Assembly: GCA_000989565.1 (NCBI GenBank)
Contig: LBOO01000001.1
Span: 1-64,000 of the forward strand
DNA length: 64,000 nucleotides
From: Candidatus Peregrinibacteria bacterium GW2011_GWA2_33_10
Lineage (GTDB): Bacteria; Patescibacteriota; Gracilibacteria; UBA1369; GWC2-33-13
Direction of reading: 5' to 3'
Position 1 is the first letter of the stretch. Every line of letters starts with the position of its first letter. This document shows positions 26,060 to 33,706 of the stretch, one piece after another. The position numbers and the translations under genes were made by a program. The notes beneath the pieces were generated by a model. The model saw only the letters and a list, made by a program, of their open reading frames with translations. It was not told the origin of the DNA and ran no database searches.

Positions 26060-28879
26060 TTAAATTTGAGCCTGAGCGTACAAATATGCGATTAATTGAA
26101 TTTTTTTCGCAATCAAATCTTCAACACCTTTATTAACTTCAAGTTGAATATTTCGAGCATTTAGATCTTCAAATCTTTTAGAAATATCCGGATATGCCGC
26201 TTTTAGAACATTCTCTAAATTCTCATTGGATTTTTCAATTAGATCATTGTTTTTGACCGCAATGTTTAAAATCCCATTAAAATCTTGTTTAACTTTATTT
26301 AAATCCGAAATCTTTTTACTCAAATTATCCTCATAAATCAAAACTAAATTCAAAGCATTATTAGTTTCCAAAATTGTTCTGTCCATATTTCTACCATAAA
26401 AATCATTTCCAATTCTATAAAATCCTGAATAAATTGTTGGATAATAGTTTTCAATATAATAATTTTGCAAACTCATAATCATATCAGTATATTCAATAAT
26501 CATTTTTCCAAGTTCAGCGTTTAATTTCGCTTTTTCTTTTTTATTGGTTGTAACATCTATTTTTTTAATCAATTCTTCAATGGCCGCAAACTTATCTTGA
26601 ATTTTTATTTTTTCATTTTTTAGATTATTTAAGTTTGCAATTAAATTTTCTATTAAATTATCTAAACCTCTATTCTCCAGAAGTCTGATAACGTAGTCAT
26701 TCAAAATGATTGAAGAATTAATTAAGTTGGTTACATTGCGGTTAATTTCAGAAATATTTCCTTTTGGATCTTCCTTCATTTCTTCAATAATTTCTTTAAA
26801 TATTGCGGAAGCGAATTCATCAGTAGAAATTTCCTTATTATATAAAGCATCAATCAACATTTTAATTTGAGCCAAATCTTCTTTACATTCTTCCAAATTT
26901 TTTGCGTCCCTGCAAATCAGAGTAAGAAGTACATCTACATTTTCTTTCATAAAATCAGATTTTTTTACTTCTTGCTTTGCGACTTCTTTTAAATCAGCCA
27001 ATTCATCATCAGACAATTCTCCGTCATTAAGAGCTAATTCCAATTCAGAAGATATATTTACATAAATTTCATATCCTGCTTCAGCCAAAAATTCTTTGGC
27101 GATTATACCTAAAACAATATTTAAATTTATTTCTTCCGTAGCCTCAATTTTCTCTTTTACACTTTGCATGGAAGCAGCTTTCTGTTTACACTTTTCAGGA
27201 TCAGAAGATAAATCGCATAAACCATTAATTAAATCTTTCTTGTCTTCTGAAGATTTTATGACTTCAATCACTGAACCATAATCATAAGTGCATAAAGTAT
27301 TTTGTTCTGAATTCATTTTTTCGCAAACTTCTTTTAAAATTACCAATTCTTTTTCATAAATATTAAATATCTGATTGTTGGCTTGCTGTTGGGCAATATG
27401 TAATTCATCTTTCTTTGCCGAATACTCACTCATAGTATTAAGATTAAAAGAATCTAACCAATTTTTATTTAAATTGGAAATAATCGGATTAATATCTCTT
27501 AACATCGTCATTAAACTTCGTTCAGTTTGGCTTATTTTATCGCTTTCTATCACTAAAACAGTTTTTTCTTCTTTAATACTGTTTTTCAAATCTTCCAAAC
27601 TTTTTTCCCCATAAATTTCTGCCATTTCAACAATGTCATATAAATCTTCAAAATATAATCCGTGATTTTCAATTATTTTTTCCTGATTGATAGTTCTGAT
27701 TAAATGCAAAGCGGAATTTTCGTGAATGAAATATCTTTCATAATTTTCATTCAAAGCTAAATATGAGCTGAGTAAATCTTTTGCAAGATTAATAATTTCA
27801 ATTTCCTTTTTGTAAGTATAAATATCATCATCAGCATATTCTTTTGAATTGGCTTTATCTTTCATCAATTTTTTCCCTTGATTATAAAATTCATTGAAAG
27901 CTTTTGAAAAATTCTCAATTTTTAAAATTAAATCCTGATAATCTATATATAATGCTTTTGATCCTTCATTCTCTCCCAAGTTATTCTCTATAATTTCCTT
28001 CAAACCGATTAATGTTTTTGCATATTCATTTTGAGTTTTAATAAATATATCCATTTTTACTTTGACTTCTTCATCAATTAAATTTTCAATATCTTTCACT
28101 AAATCATCCGCAAATTCTTTTTGATCAAATTCACCGCTTTCATATTTTGTGAAGCCGGTGAGAACATCGCTTAAGACTGTTAAACAAAATTTCTCGTATT
28201 CTTGCCTCTCGCAGATCAAATTAATTACATTTTCCTCATCAACATTTTTATTTGCTAAAGCTTTAATATCTTCGATTAAAGCATTTAAAGCCATATACAT
28301 CTCTTCTTTTGAACCCTCGTCAGCTGAATAATTTTTATAAGCATCAATTAATAAATCTAAATCATTCTCTAAATTATCAATATCATTTATAAGTTCATCC
28401 GAAATAATTCCGCTAAAAACCAGATCAGTCAGTATCAAGATCATTAAATTTTTATTCGATAATTTTTGATCTTCAGGCAAATTATATTGTTTTTCTAAAT
28501 CTTCAATTATTATTTCAGACATCTTTTTGCATTTTGCCGCTAAATCTTCGTTTTCCGCTTTTTTAGCGCAAACTTCATTTACAATAATCTGAAGCTTATC
28601 TGTTGAATCTTCAGTACTTTTTAATAAAGTATATAGATTGTAAAAATAAGAAATTTGAATTTTCAATTCATCAAAATCTTCAGGTTTGCTGTTTACAATA
28701 TATTCCACCTTTTTCTGAATTTCCTTATAAGAAGGTTTTTTCTGTTTTTTATCTTGCTTTGAAATTTGTGAATTTTGCTTGTCGGTATTGCCGTTAGATT
28801 TGGCTAATACGGAATTTGTTGCGCTAAAGCTGAGGAAATTTGCACACAGCACAAAGGAAATAATAACTTTTTTAGACAT
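26060..28879 (-). CDS. Large secreted helical protein of unknown function
   Basis: 939 residues, the largest unrecognised protein here. It has a clear signal peptide (KKVIISFVLCANFLSFS, cleavage probably after VLA near residue 26), a Lys/Asn-rich linker, then almost continuous acidic, Lys/Glu/Leu-rich helix with coiled-coil periodicity. Paired cysteines recur at about 15-20 residue spacing (for example CAKKAENEDLAAKC), suggesting disulfide-stapled helical hairpins. No membrane anchor, LPXTG or catalytic motif is seen. It may be a surface or periplasmic structural protein. Confidence 0.6.
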   Translation of the reverse strand: MSKKVIISFVLCANFLSFSATNSVLAKSNGNTDKQNSQISKQDKKQKKPSYKEIQKKVEYIVNSKPEDFDELKIQISYFYNLYTLLKSTEDSTDKLQIIVNEVCAKKAENEDLAAKCKKMSEIIIEDLEKQYNLPEDQKLSNKNLMILILTDLVFSGIISDELINDIDNLENDLDLLIDAYKNYSADEGSKEEMYMALNALIEDIKALANKNVDEENVINLICERQEYEKFCLTVLSDVLTGFTKYESGEFDQKEFADDLVKDIENLIDEEVKVKMDIFIKTQNEYAKTLIGLKEIIENNLGENEGSKALYIDYQDLILKIENFSKAFNEFYNQGKKLMKDKANSKEYADDDIYTYKKEIEIINLAKDLLSSYLALNENYERYFIHENSALHLIRTINQEKIIENHGLYFEDLYDIVEMAEIYGEKSLEDLKNSIKEEKTVLVIESDKISQTERSLMTMLRDINPIISNLNKNWLDSFNLNTMSEYSAKKDELHIAQQQANNQIFNIYEKELVILKEVCEKMNSEQNTLCTYDYGSVIEVIKSSEDKKDLINGLCDLSSDPEKCKQKAASMQSVKEKIEATEEINLNIVLGIIAKEFLAEAGYEIYVNISSELELALNDGELSDDELADLKEVAKQEVKKSDFMKENVDVLLTLICRDAKNLEECKEDLAQIKMLIDALYNKEISTDEFASAIFKEIIEEMKEDPKGNISEINRNVTNLINSSIILNDYVIRLLENRGLDNLIENLIANLNNLKNEKIKIQDKFAAIEELIKKIDVTTNKKEKAKLNAELGKMIIEYTDMIMSLQNYYIENYYPTIYSGFYRIGNDFYGRNMDRTILETNNALNLVLIYEDNLSKKISDLNKVKQDFNGILNIAVKNNDLIEKSNENLENVLKAAYPDISKRFEDLNARNIQLEVNKGVEDLIAKKIQLIAYLYAQAQI

Positions 28880-28993
28880 TTTTTTTAGGTTTTAAGTATA
28901 AAAATTATTCCGGTATTTTAATTTACCAGATAACATATACGTAACCCCTTCAGAAAAATTACAAAAAAATAAATCTTAATTAAAAATCTCTGA

Positions 28994-29815
28994 TTATTCC
29001 CTTTTCCCGCTAGGGCTATTAATCGGAAATTTTTTAAATTTATAAATAAAATAATATTTAAAAGCATCAATAATATGAATCCGTAGAGATTTTTTGCGAA
29101 AGATATCAAAAATATTACCCCCTGACAATCTTGATTCATGATGCAAAGCCTTCGCCACCCCCACAAAATGCACTTCAAACCCATTATCCCAAGCATCTCT
29201 GCACATCACTAAATCAGACATAAATAAAAACAATCTTTCATCATGATTATTTACTTTTTCAAGACATTCTCTCTTAACAATCATAAAAGCGCCCGTAACC
29301 CAATCAACCGGAAAATTTTTATTGGGATCTTTATCCCATAAAAGATATTTTCGTAATCTTTTTAAAAAAATCTTATGAAATATTCTGGTTCTCTTGATTA
29401 TTAAATCTCTGAATTTTGGGAAAACCCTGAAATTATCCTGAATTTTCCCATTCGGATAATAGAGTTGAGGCGCAACAATACCTACGCTTTGCTGTTTTTT
29501 GAAATATTCCATTAAAATTTTAACAGTATCTATTTCAACTATAATATCCGGATTTACAAACGCGCAAAATTTCCCGGAAGCAAGTTTAAGACCCTCATTA
29601 TTGCCATTAGCGAAGCCCTTATTGGGAATATCCGAGAATTTGATATTTAGACTTTTATAAGAATCTTCTAAAATTTTATCATTGGCATTGTTCCCTCCAT
29701 TATTTACCACTATAAACTCAGTTTCTTCGGGCAAGACAGCCTTTTTAAAACTTTCCAGACATTTTGTTGTGTCTTCACTTGAATTATGCTGCAAAATTAT
29801 AATAGATAAATCCAT
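28994..29815 (-). CDS. Glycosyltransferase family 2
   Basis: 273 residues. Begins MDLSIIILQHNS, with the GT-A VVNNGG loop (about 36), NKGFANGNNEGLKLASG (about 65-81) and the D-x-D-like FVNPDI (about 87). The later segment WVTGAFMIVKRE (about 172) and HHESR match rhamnosyltransferase-type GT2 enzymes that act on lipid-linked polysaccharide. It begins 3 bp after the second GT2 gene, so the two form an operon. A frame at 28918-29196 is a shadow. Confidence 0.9.
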   Translation of the reverse strand: MDLSIIILQHNSSEDTTKCLESFKKAVLPEETEFIVVNNGGNNANDKILEDSYKSLNIKFSDIPNKGFANGNNEGLKLASGKFCAFVNPDIIVEIDTVKILMEYFKKQQSVGIVAPQLYYPNGKIQDNFRVFPKFRDLIIKRTRIFHKIFLKRLRKYLLWDKDPNKNFPVDWVTGAFMIVKRECLEKVNNHDERLFLFMSDLVMCRDAWDNGFEVHFVGVAKALHHESRLSGGNIFDIFRKKSLRIHIIDAFKYYFIYKFKKFPINSPSGKRE

Positions 29816-29818
29816 AAT

Positions 29819-30823
29819 TTAATTTAAAGAAAACCATTTACTCATCTCTAAACTCGATATTTTTTTATTGATTTTTAATTTTTTTTGCTTTGCCTCTTTA
29901 ATTTTTAACATAAAACTCTTTAATTTAAATAAAATATTTGGAGCTAAAACTAAAGTTAATATAAAGTGAGCCAAAATAAAAAGAAAAGTTTTTACTTTTG
30001 TTTTAAAAGAATAATTATCATCAAAATTTTTCACAATCATCAAAATATGATTTAAAAAAGAATTAATTTTTACATTTTTCGACATTTTAAAACGTTGGAA
30101 TAAAAAATTAATTACATTTGAATGTGAAAAAGCCGTGCGATTATGGAAACAAACCGCATCCTTTAAATAAAATGCTTTCCATCCGGCCCATCGCAATCTA
30201 TAAGCCAAATCCACATCTTCTTTATACATAAAAAAATTTTTATCAAAAAATTCATTATTATGGGAAATCTCTTTCAAAGCTTCAACTCGATATAAAGCGC
30301 ACGCACCACTAATACCCCAAATTTCTTTAGAATAAATGTTTTTAATGGAAAATTCAGTCCCCTGCCCGATATCTTTAACTTGATGATTTTCATAAATAAC
30401 CAAGCCTAAACTATCAATTTTATTGTTTTTATTTAATATTGGCATTTTAGGAAATTCATCCCATTTTAAAATTGTACCTGATATTGCTCCGATTTTCTCA
30501 TTATCTTCGCATTTCTTTACCAATAAATTCAAATAATCAGGAGTTAAATAAACATCAGAGTTCAAACATAAATAATATTTACCCTTAGCTTTATTTATCA
30601 AATAATTATGAGCTTTTGAAAACCCTGAATTTTTATTTTCCCGATAAATTTTAATATTCGGATAATTTTCTTTTATCCAATTATAAATATCTAAATTTAA
30701 ATTATTATCAAAAATCAATACTTCAAAATTTTTAAAATTCTGATCAAACACGGAAGGCAAAGTTCTCTTTAAATAATCCATATCAGCGAAACTCACGATT
30801 CCTATGGTAACGGAAATTTTCAT
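29819..30823 (-). CDS. Glycosyltransferase family 2 with C-terminal membrane segment
   Basis: 334 residues. GT-A motifs: VTIGIVSFADMDYLKRTLPSV, LIFDNN (about 35), NSGFSKAHNYLINKAKGKYYLCLNSDV (about 64-90, NSD as the D-x-D equivalent), GISGACALYRVEAL and FFMYKEDVDLAYRLRWAG (about 202-219). A hydrophobic stretch (about 278-300) suggests membrane association. Upstream partner of the GT2 at 28994; both probably build surface glycan. Confidence 0.9.
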   Translation of the reverse strand: MKISVTIGIVSFADMDYLKRTLPSVFDQNFKNFEVLIFDNNLNLDIYNWIKENYPNIKIYRENKNSGFSKAHNYLINKAKGKYYLCLNSDVYLTPDYLNLLVKKCEDNEKIGAISGTILKWDEFPKMPILNKNNKIDSLGLVIYENHQVKDIGQGTEFSIKNIYSKEIWGISGACALYRVEALKEISHNNEFFDKNFFMYKEDVDLAYRLRWAGWKAFYLKDAVCFHNRTAFSHSNVINFLFQRFKMSKNVKINSFLNHILMIVKNFDDNYSFKTKVKTFLFILAHFILTLVLAPNILFKLKSFMLKIKEAKQKKLKINKKISSLEMSKWFSLN

Positions 30824-30898
30824 AATTGACTTTTATTTAAATTCACATTAAATCAAAAAAAATAAAATATAAAGAAAAAAACAATTTTCGAAAAAGCA

Positions 30899-30928
30899 TT
30901 GACACCCTACAGGGGTGTATGCTATTCT
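30899..30928 (+). promoter_or_regulatory. sigma70 promoter with embedded CsoR-type operator
   Basis: TTGACA at 30899-30904, an 18-bp spacer and TATTCT at 30923-30928. The spacer contains the imperfect palindrome ACACCCTACAGGGGTGT (30902-30918), the C-run/TA/G-run layout of CsoR/RcnR-family operators. Binding there would block RNA polymerase, so the downstream repressor-thioredoxin pair is predicted to be autoregulated. Confidence 0.75.
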
Positions 30929-30951
30929 TTTTGTGAACTTTAAAAAAAAAC

Positions 30952-31197
30952 ATGAAAAACAATCAACAACTAATAAATAATATTATTGGACAACTTCAGG
31001 GAATTAATAATATGCTGACAAAAAATAAAGAGTGTTTTGACGTCCTAACTCAATTAAAATCCGTTAAATCCGCCGTTGATTCATTAACAATCAAAGTAAT
31101 AGAAGAAAATTTTTTTGATTGTTTAAAAAAATGTTCAACCAGTGAAAAACAGGAAGAAATTTGTAAAAAATTTCTTCAAAAAATAATTAAATTATAA
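30952..31197 (+). CDS. CsoR/FrmR/CstR-family transcriptional repressor
   Basis: 81-residue all-helical DUF156 protein. The family core reads IIGQLQGINNML...CFDVLTQLKSVKSAVDSL. In copper-sensing CsoR the ligands are Cys, His and Cys at positions X, X+25 and X+29. Here Cys28 and Cys57 keep this spacing, but the His position is Asn53. A two-Cys/no-His arrangement is known in CstR persulfide sensors. The palindromic operator lies in its own promoter and a thioredoxin gene follows 21 bp later, so a thiol or sulfur stress sensor is a better guess than copper. Two further cysteines (61, 71) are unusual. Confidence 0.88.
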   Translation: MKNNQQLINNIIGQLQGINNMLTKNKECFDVLTQLKSVKSAVDSLTIKVIEENFFDCLKKCSTSEKQEEICKKFLQKIIKL

Positions 31198-31218
31198 ATA
31201 ATTTTTTAACTTAAATTT

Positions 31219-31542
31219 ATGACAACACAATTTACAGGTCAAAATTTTAAAGACGAAGTAATTGATAAATCAAAAACCACTCCGGTATTAGTGGATTTCT
31301 ACGCGAGCTGGTGCGGTCCTTGCCAAATGCAGGCTCCGATTATTGAAGAATTGTCTGAAGAATTAAAAGAAAAAGCGGTTATTGGCAAATTGAGTACTGA
31401 AGAATATCCGGAAATAGCTGCCAATTACGGTATTATGAGTATTCCAACTTTATTGATCTTTAAAGACGGCGCGGTTGTTGAAGAAATGATCGGCTTAAGA
31501 GATAAAGAAAGTCTCATTCAGCAAATCGAAAAATATGTATAA
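31219..31542 (+). CDS. trxA: Thioredoxin
   Basis: 107-residue cytoplasmic disulfide reductase. Active site WCGPC at residues 31-35, preceded by LVDFYAS with the buried Asp26-type residue, and a cis-Pro in IPTLLIF (about 76). No signal peptide. It is second in an operon with the CsoR-family repressor, whose operator overlaps the promoter, so its expression is probably controlled by that sensor. Confidence 0.96.
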   Translation: MTTQFTGQNFKDEVIDKSKTTPVLVDFYASWCGPCQMQAPIIEELSEELKEKAVIGKLSTEEYPEIAANYGIMSIPTLLIFKDGAVVEEMIGLRDKESLIQQIEKYV

Positions 31543-31718
31543 TCGAGTGATTAAGTTCTAAATATTATAAAAGCGAAGTTATATATTTAAATACTTTTTT
31601 CTTTTAATTTTAAAATTTTTTGGTAATATATCTAAGGATCAAAAATTCATACGATATTTTGGAATATTAGAGCAATGGCAATGCGCAATGAAACAATGAA
31701 TTATGAACTTTAAAATAT

Positions 31719-31793
31719 TGGGGTGTGGCCAAGCGGTAAGGCAGCGGCCTTTGAAGCCGTTATTCGGGGGTTCGAATCCCTCCACCCCAGCCA
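31719..31793 (+). tRNA. tRNA-Gln (anticodon TTG)
   Basis: TGGGGTG/CACCCCA acceptor arm with discriminator G and encoded CCA. The anticodon stem GCGGC/GCCGT (one G-T pair) encloses CTTTGAA, giving anticodon TTG. The T-arm GGGGGTTCGAATCCCTC is standard. 75 nt. Confidence 0.95.
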
Positions 31794-31820
31794 GATTTTA
31801 AAATTTAATCAACATACTAA

Positions 31821-32528
31821 ATGCATCAAAAAGAAATGTTTCCTGAAAAGAAAATTTTTTCGCATGGAGCAATTATTTTCTGGCTGACCGCTTTGACAAT
31901 CTCCTTTTTGCTCCTAACCATGGTATTGCTTATTAATTTTTTGATAATTCCAACAAAAAATGTAGATCAAAATGAAATCAGTCAAAAAATAGATATTTTG
32001 GAAGCTCAAGTTAAAGATTTGGAAAATAAACTTTCAAATAATAATGAGGATACCGAAAATTTAAAAGGAAACAGTGAAGAAGAAAAGGAAGACGAAGTCA
32101 ATAATTCGGAGGAGATCAGTGATACAAATGAATCAAAATTGGATTCTGGCGACTGGGAAAGTTATTCCAGTGTGAATTACGGATTTTCCGTTAAATATCC
32201 AAACAATTGGACATTGGAAAAAGCCGGTTCTTCAGTCCCGTCAAAAATCATTGAAGATGCCAATGCCTCTATGATCACATTGGTAAGTCCAACCGATTCA
32301 AAAATTTTAATTATTCCCGAAGGCCATTATGAAACCAAAATTGAAGCCAAAGAGGTTTCGAATAAAGAAGTACGAATTGCCGAAAAAAATGCTCAAAGAA
32401 TTGAATATGACAATGGTTATATAATTTATAATTTCAAAGATTCTCATAATTTTCGCATAGAATTCGATCCTTACAATAAAAAAGATCAACAATTTTTAAA
32501 TGAATTGTTAAATAATCTGAGTTTCTAA
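31821..32528 (+). CDS. Membrane-anchored protein with PsbP-like domain
   Basis: 235 residues. One transmembrane helix (about 17-46) is followed by a short coiled coil (about 50-72), an acidic Ser/Asn/Glu linker and a C-terminal globular domain starting GFSVKYPNNWTLEK (about 122). The YGFS-x-x-YP-x-x-W start is common to PsbP/PsbP-like and DUF1795-type lipoproteins. Probably outside the membrane; function not known. It follows tRNA-Gln. Confidence 0.65.
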   Translation: MHQKEMFPEKKIFSHGAIIFWLTALTISFLLLTMVLLINFLIIPTKNVDQNEISQKIDILEAQVKDLENKLSNNNEDTENLKGNSEEEKEDEVNNSEEISDTNESKLDSGDWESYSSVNYGFSVKYPNNWTLEKAGSSVPSKIIEDANASMITLVSPTDSKILIIPEGHYETKIEAKEVSNKEVRIAEKNAQRIEYDNGYIIYNFKDSHNFRIEFDPYNKKDQQFLNELLNNLSF

Positions 32529-32539
32529 ACAAACACTCT

Positions 32540-33022
32540 CTATTTAATCGCTCTTTTTATTGAAGTTAAAGTCCTATAAACCGACATCAAAGCTTCAAAC
32601 CCTTTATTATTATTGTAGTTTTCAATATCAGCTCTTTTCAAAGCATCTTCGATTTTTTTCACCATTAAGACTTCAAAAATAATTGGTTTGCCATTCTCCA
32701 ACTGCACTTCCATAATTCCATCAGCGCATTTTTGGCAAACATATTTATAATGATCCGTATCACCTTTTATGACTACTCCCAATGTTATTAGAGCATCATA
32801 TTTATTAATAATTTTCTTGCACATTAAAGGAATTTCAAATGCACCGGGAACCTTATATAAATCATAAGTTTTCGGCAAATGTAAATTTTCCAAAGCCTTG
32901 TCCACTCCTAATAATAAATTGGAAATAATTTCAGAATAATATTCGCTGACAACAACTCCAACTTTCCAGTCTCTATTTTTTTCTATTGCTGAATTTAAAT
33001 CATTGGAATTTTCAATAAACAT
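32540..33022 (-). CDS. ribH: 6,7-dimethyl-8-ribityllumazine synthase
   Basis: Condenses the RibD-derived pyrimidine with dihydroxybutanone phosphate. 160 residues, normal length. Signatures: VGVVVSEYYSEI (substrate binding, about 22), VPGAFEIPLMCKKI (about 58-71) and GVVIKGDTDHYKYVC with the catalytic His (about 89). It begins 4 bp after ribE. With ribBA and ribD 9 kb away this completes the dedicated riboflavin enzymes. Confidence 0.95.
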   Translation of the reverse strand: MFIENSNDLNSAIEKNRDWKVGVVVSEYYSEIISNLLLGVDKALENLHLPKTYDLYKVPGAFEIPLMCKKIINKYDALITLGVVIKGDTDHYKYVCQKCADGIMEVQLENGKPIIFEVLMVKKIEDALKRADIENYNNNKGFEALMSVYRTLTSIKRAIK

Positions 33023-33026
33023 AAAT

Positions 33027-33662
33027 TTAAATAAAATTACGTTCTTTTAGCCAATCAAATTTTGCTTCATTATTTTTTTCATTTAACATTCGTTCCAAAT
33101 ACCTGGCAATTAAATCAATTTCCAAATTAACCAAATTGTCTTTCTTCAGTTTACCCAAATTCGTAAATTTCAAAGTATAAGGAATTAAAGCAACACCGAA
33201 AAAATCACTTTGCAAATCCATGATTGTCAAACTAACGCCATTAACACAAATTGAACCTTTAAAAGCCAAAAACTTGCTTAGATTCGGGGGAAATTTAATA
33301 TACAAAATGTTTTCATCTTCGCTTTTTTTAAAATCATGAACCTTTCCGATATCATCAACATGCCCTTGTACCAAATGCCCATCAATTCGATCATTTAAAG
33401 TTAAAGCTCTTTCCAAATTAACCTGTGTGGCAATCTCATAGACCTGAAAATTAGTCCTCTTTAAAGTTTCCGCCACAGCCTGAACAGTAAAAGAATGATC
33501 CTTAATCGAAGTAACAGTCTGGCAAACGCCGTCAACAGCAATCGAATCCCCTACTTTTAAATTCTCAAAAACTTTTTTTGCTTTAATGGTCAAATTCAAA
33601 ATACTATCTTTGACATCAATATTCGAAATCATACCGATTTCTTCAACAATACCTTTAAACAT
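33027..33662 (-). CDS. ribE: Riboflavin synthase alpha chain
   Basis: Dismutates two ribityllumazine molecules to riboflavin. 211 residues in two lumazine-binding repeats. It starts MFKGIVEEIGMI, with GDSIAVDGVCQTVT (about 38-51) in repeat 1 and GSICVNGVSLTIMD (about 136-149) in repeat 2, plus GHLVQGHVDDIGKV between them. It forms an operon with ribH. Confidence 0.95.
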   Translation of the reverse strand: MFKGIVEEIGMISNIDVKDSILNLTIKAKKVFENLKVGDSIAVDGVCQTVTSIKDHSFTVQAVAETLKRTNFQVYEIATQVNLERALTLNDRIDGHLVQGHVDDIGKVHDFKKSEDENILYIKFPPNLSKFLAFKGSICVNGVSLTIMDLQSDFFGVALIPYTLKFTNLGKLKKDNLVNLEIDLIARYLERMLNEKNNEAKFDWLKERNFI

Positions 33663-33706
33663 AGGAAAATATTAAATTTTGCTAATAGAGTAATATAAAA
33701 ATAACA

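Noticed and set aside
28918..29196. Reading frame overlapping the GT2 gene at 28994
   Set aside because: Shifted frame of a clear glycosyltransferase; no independent motif.
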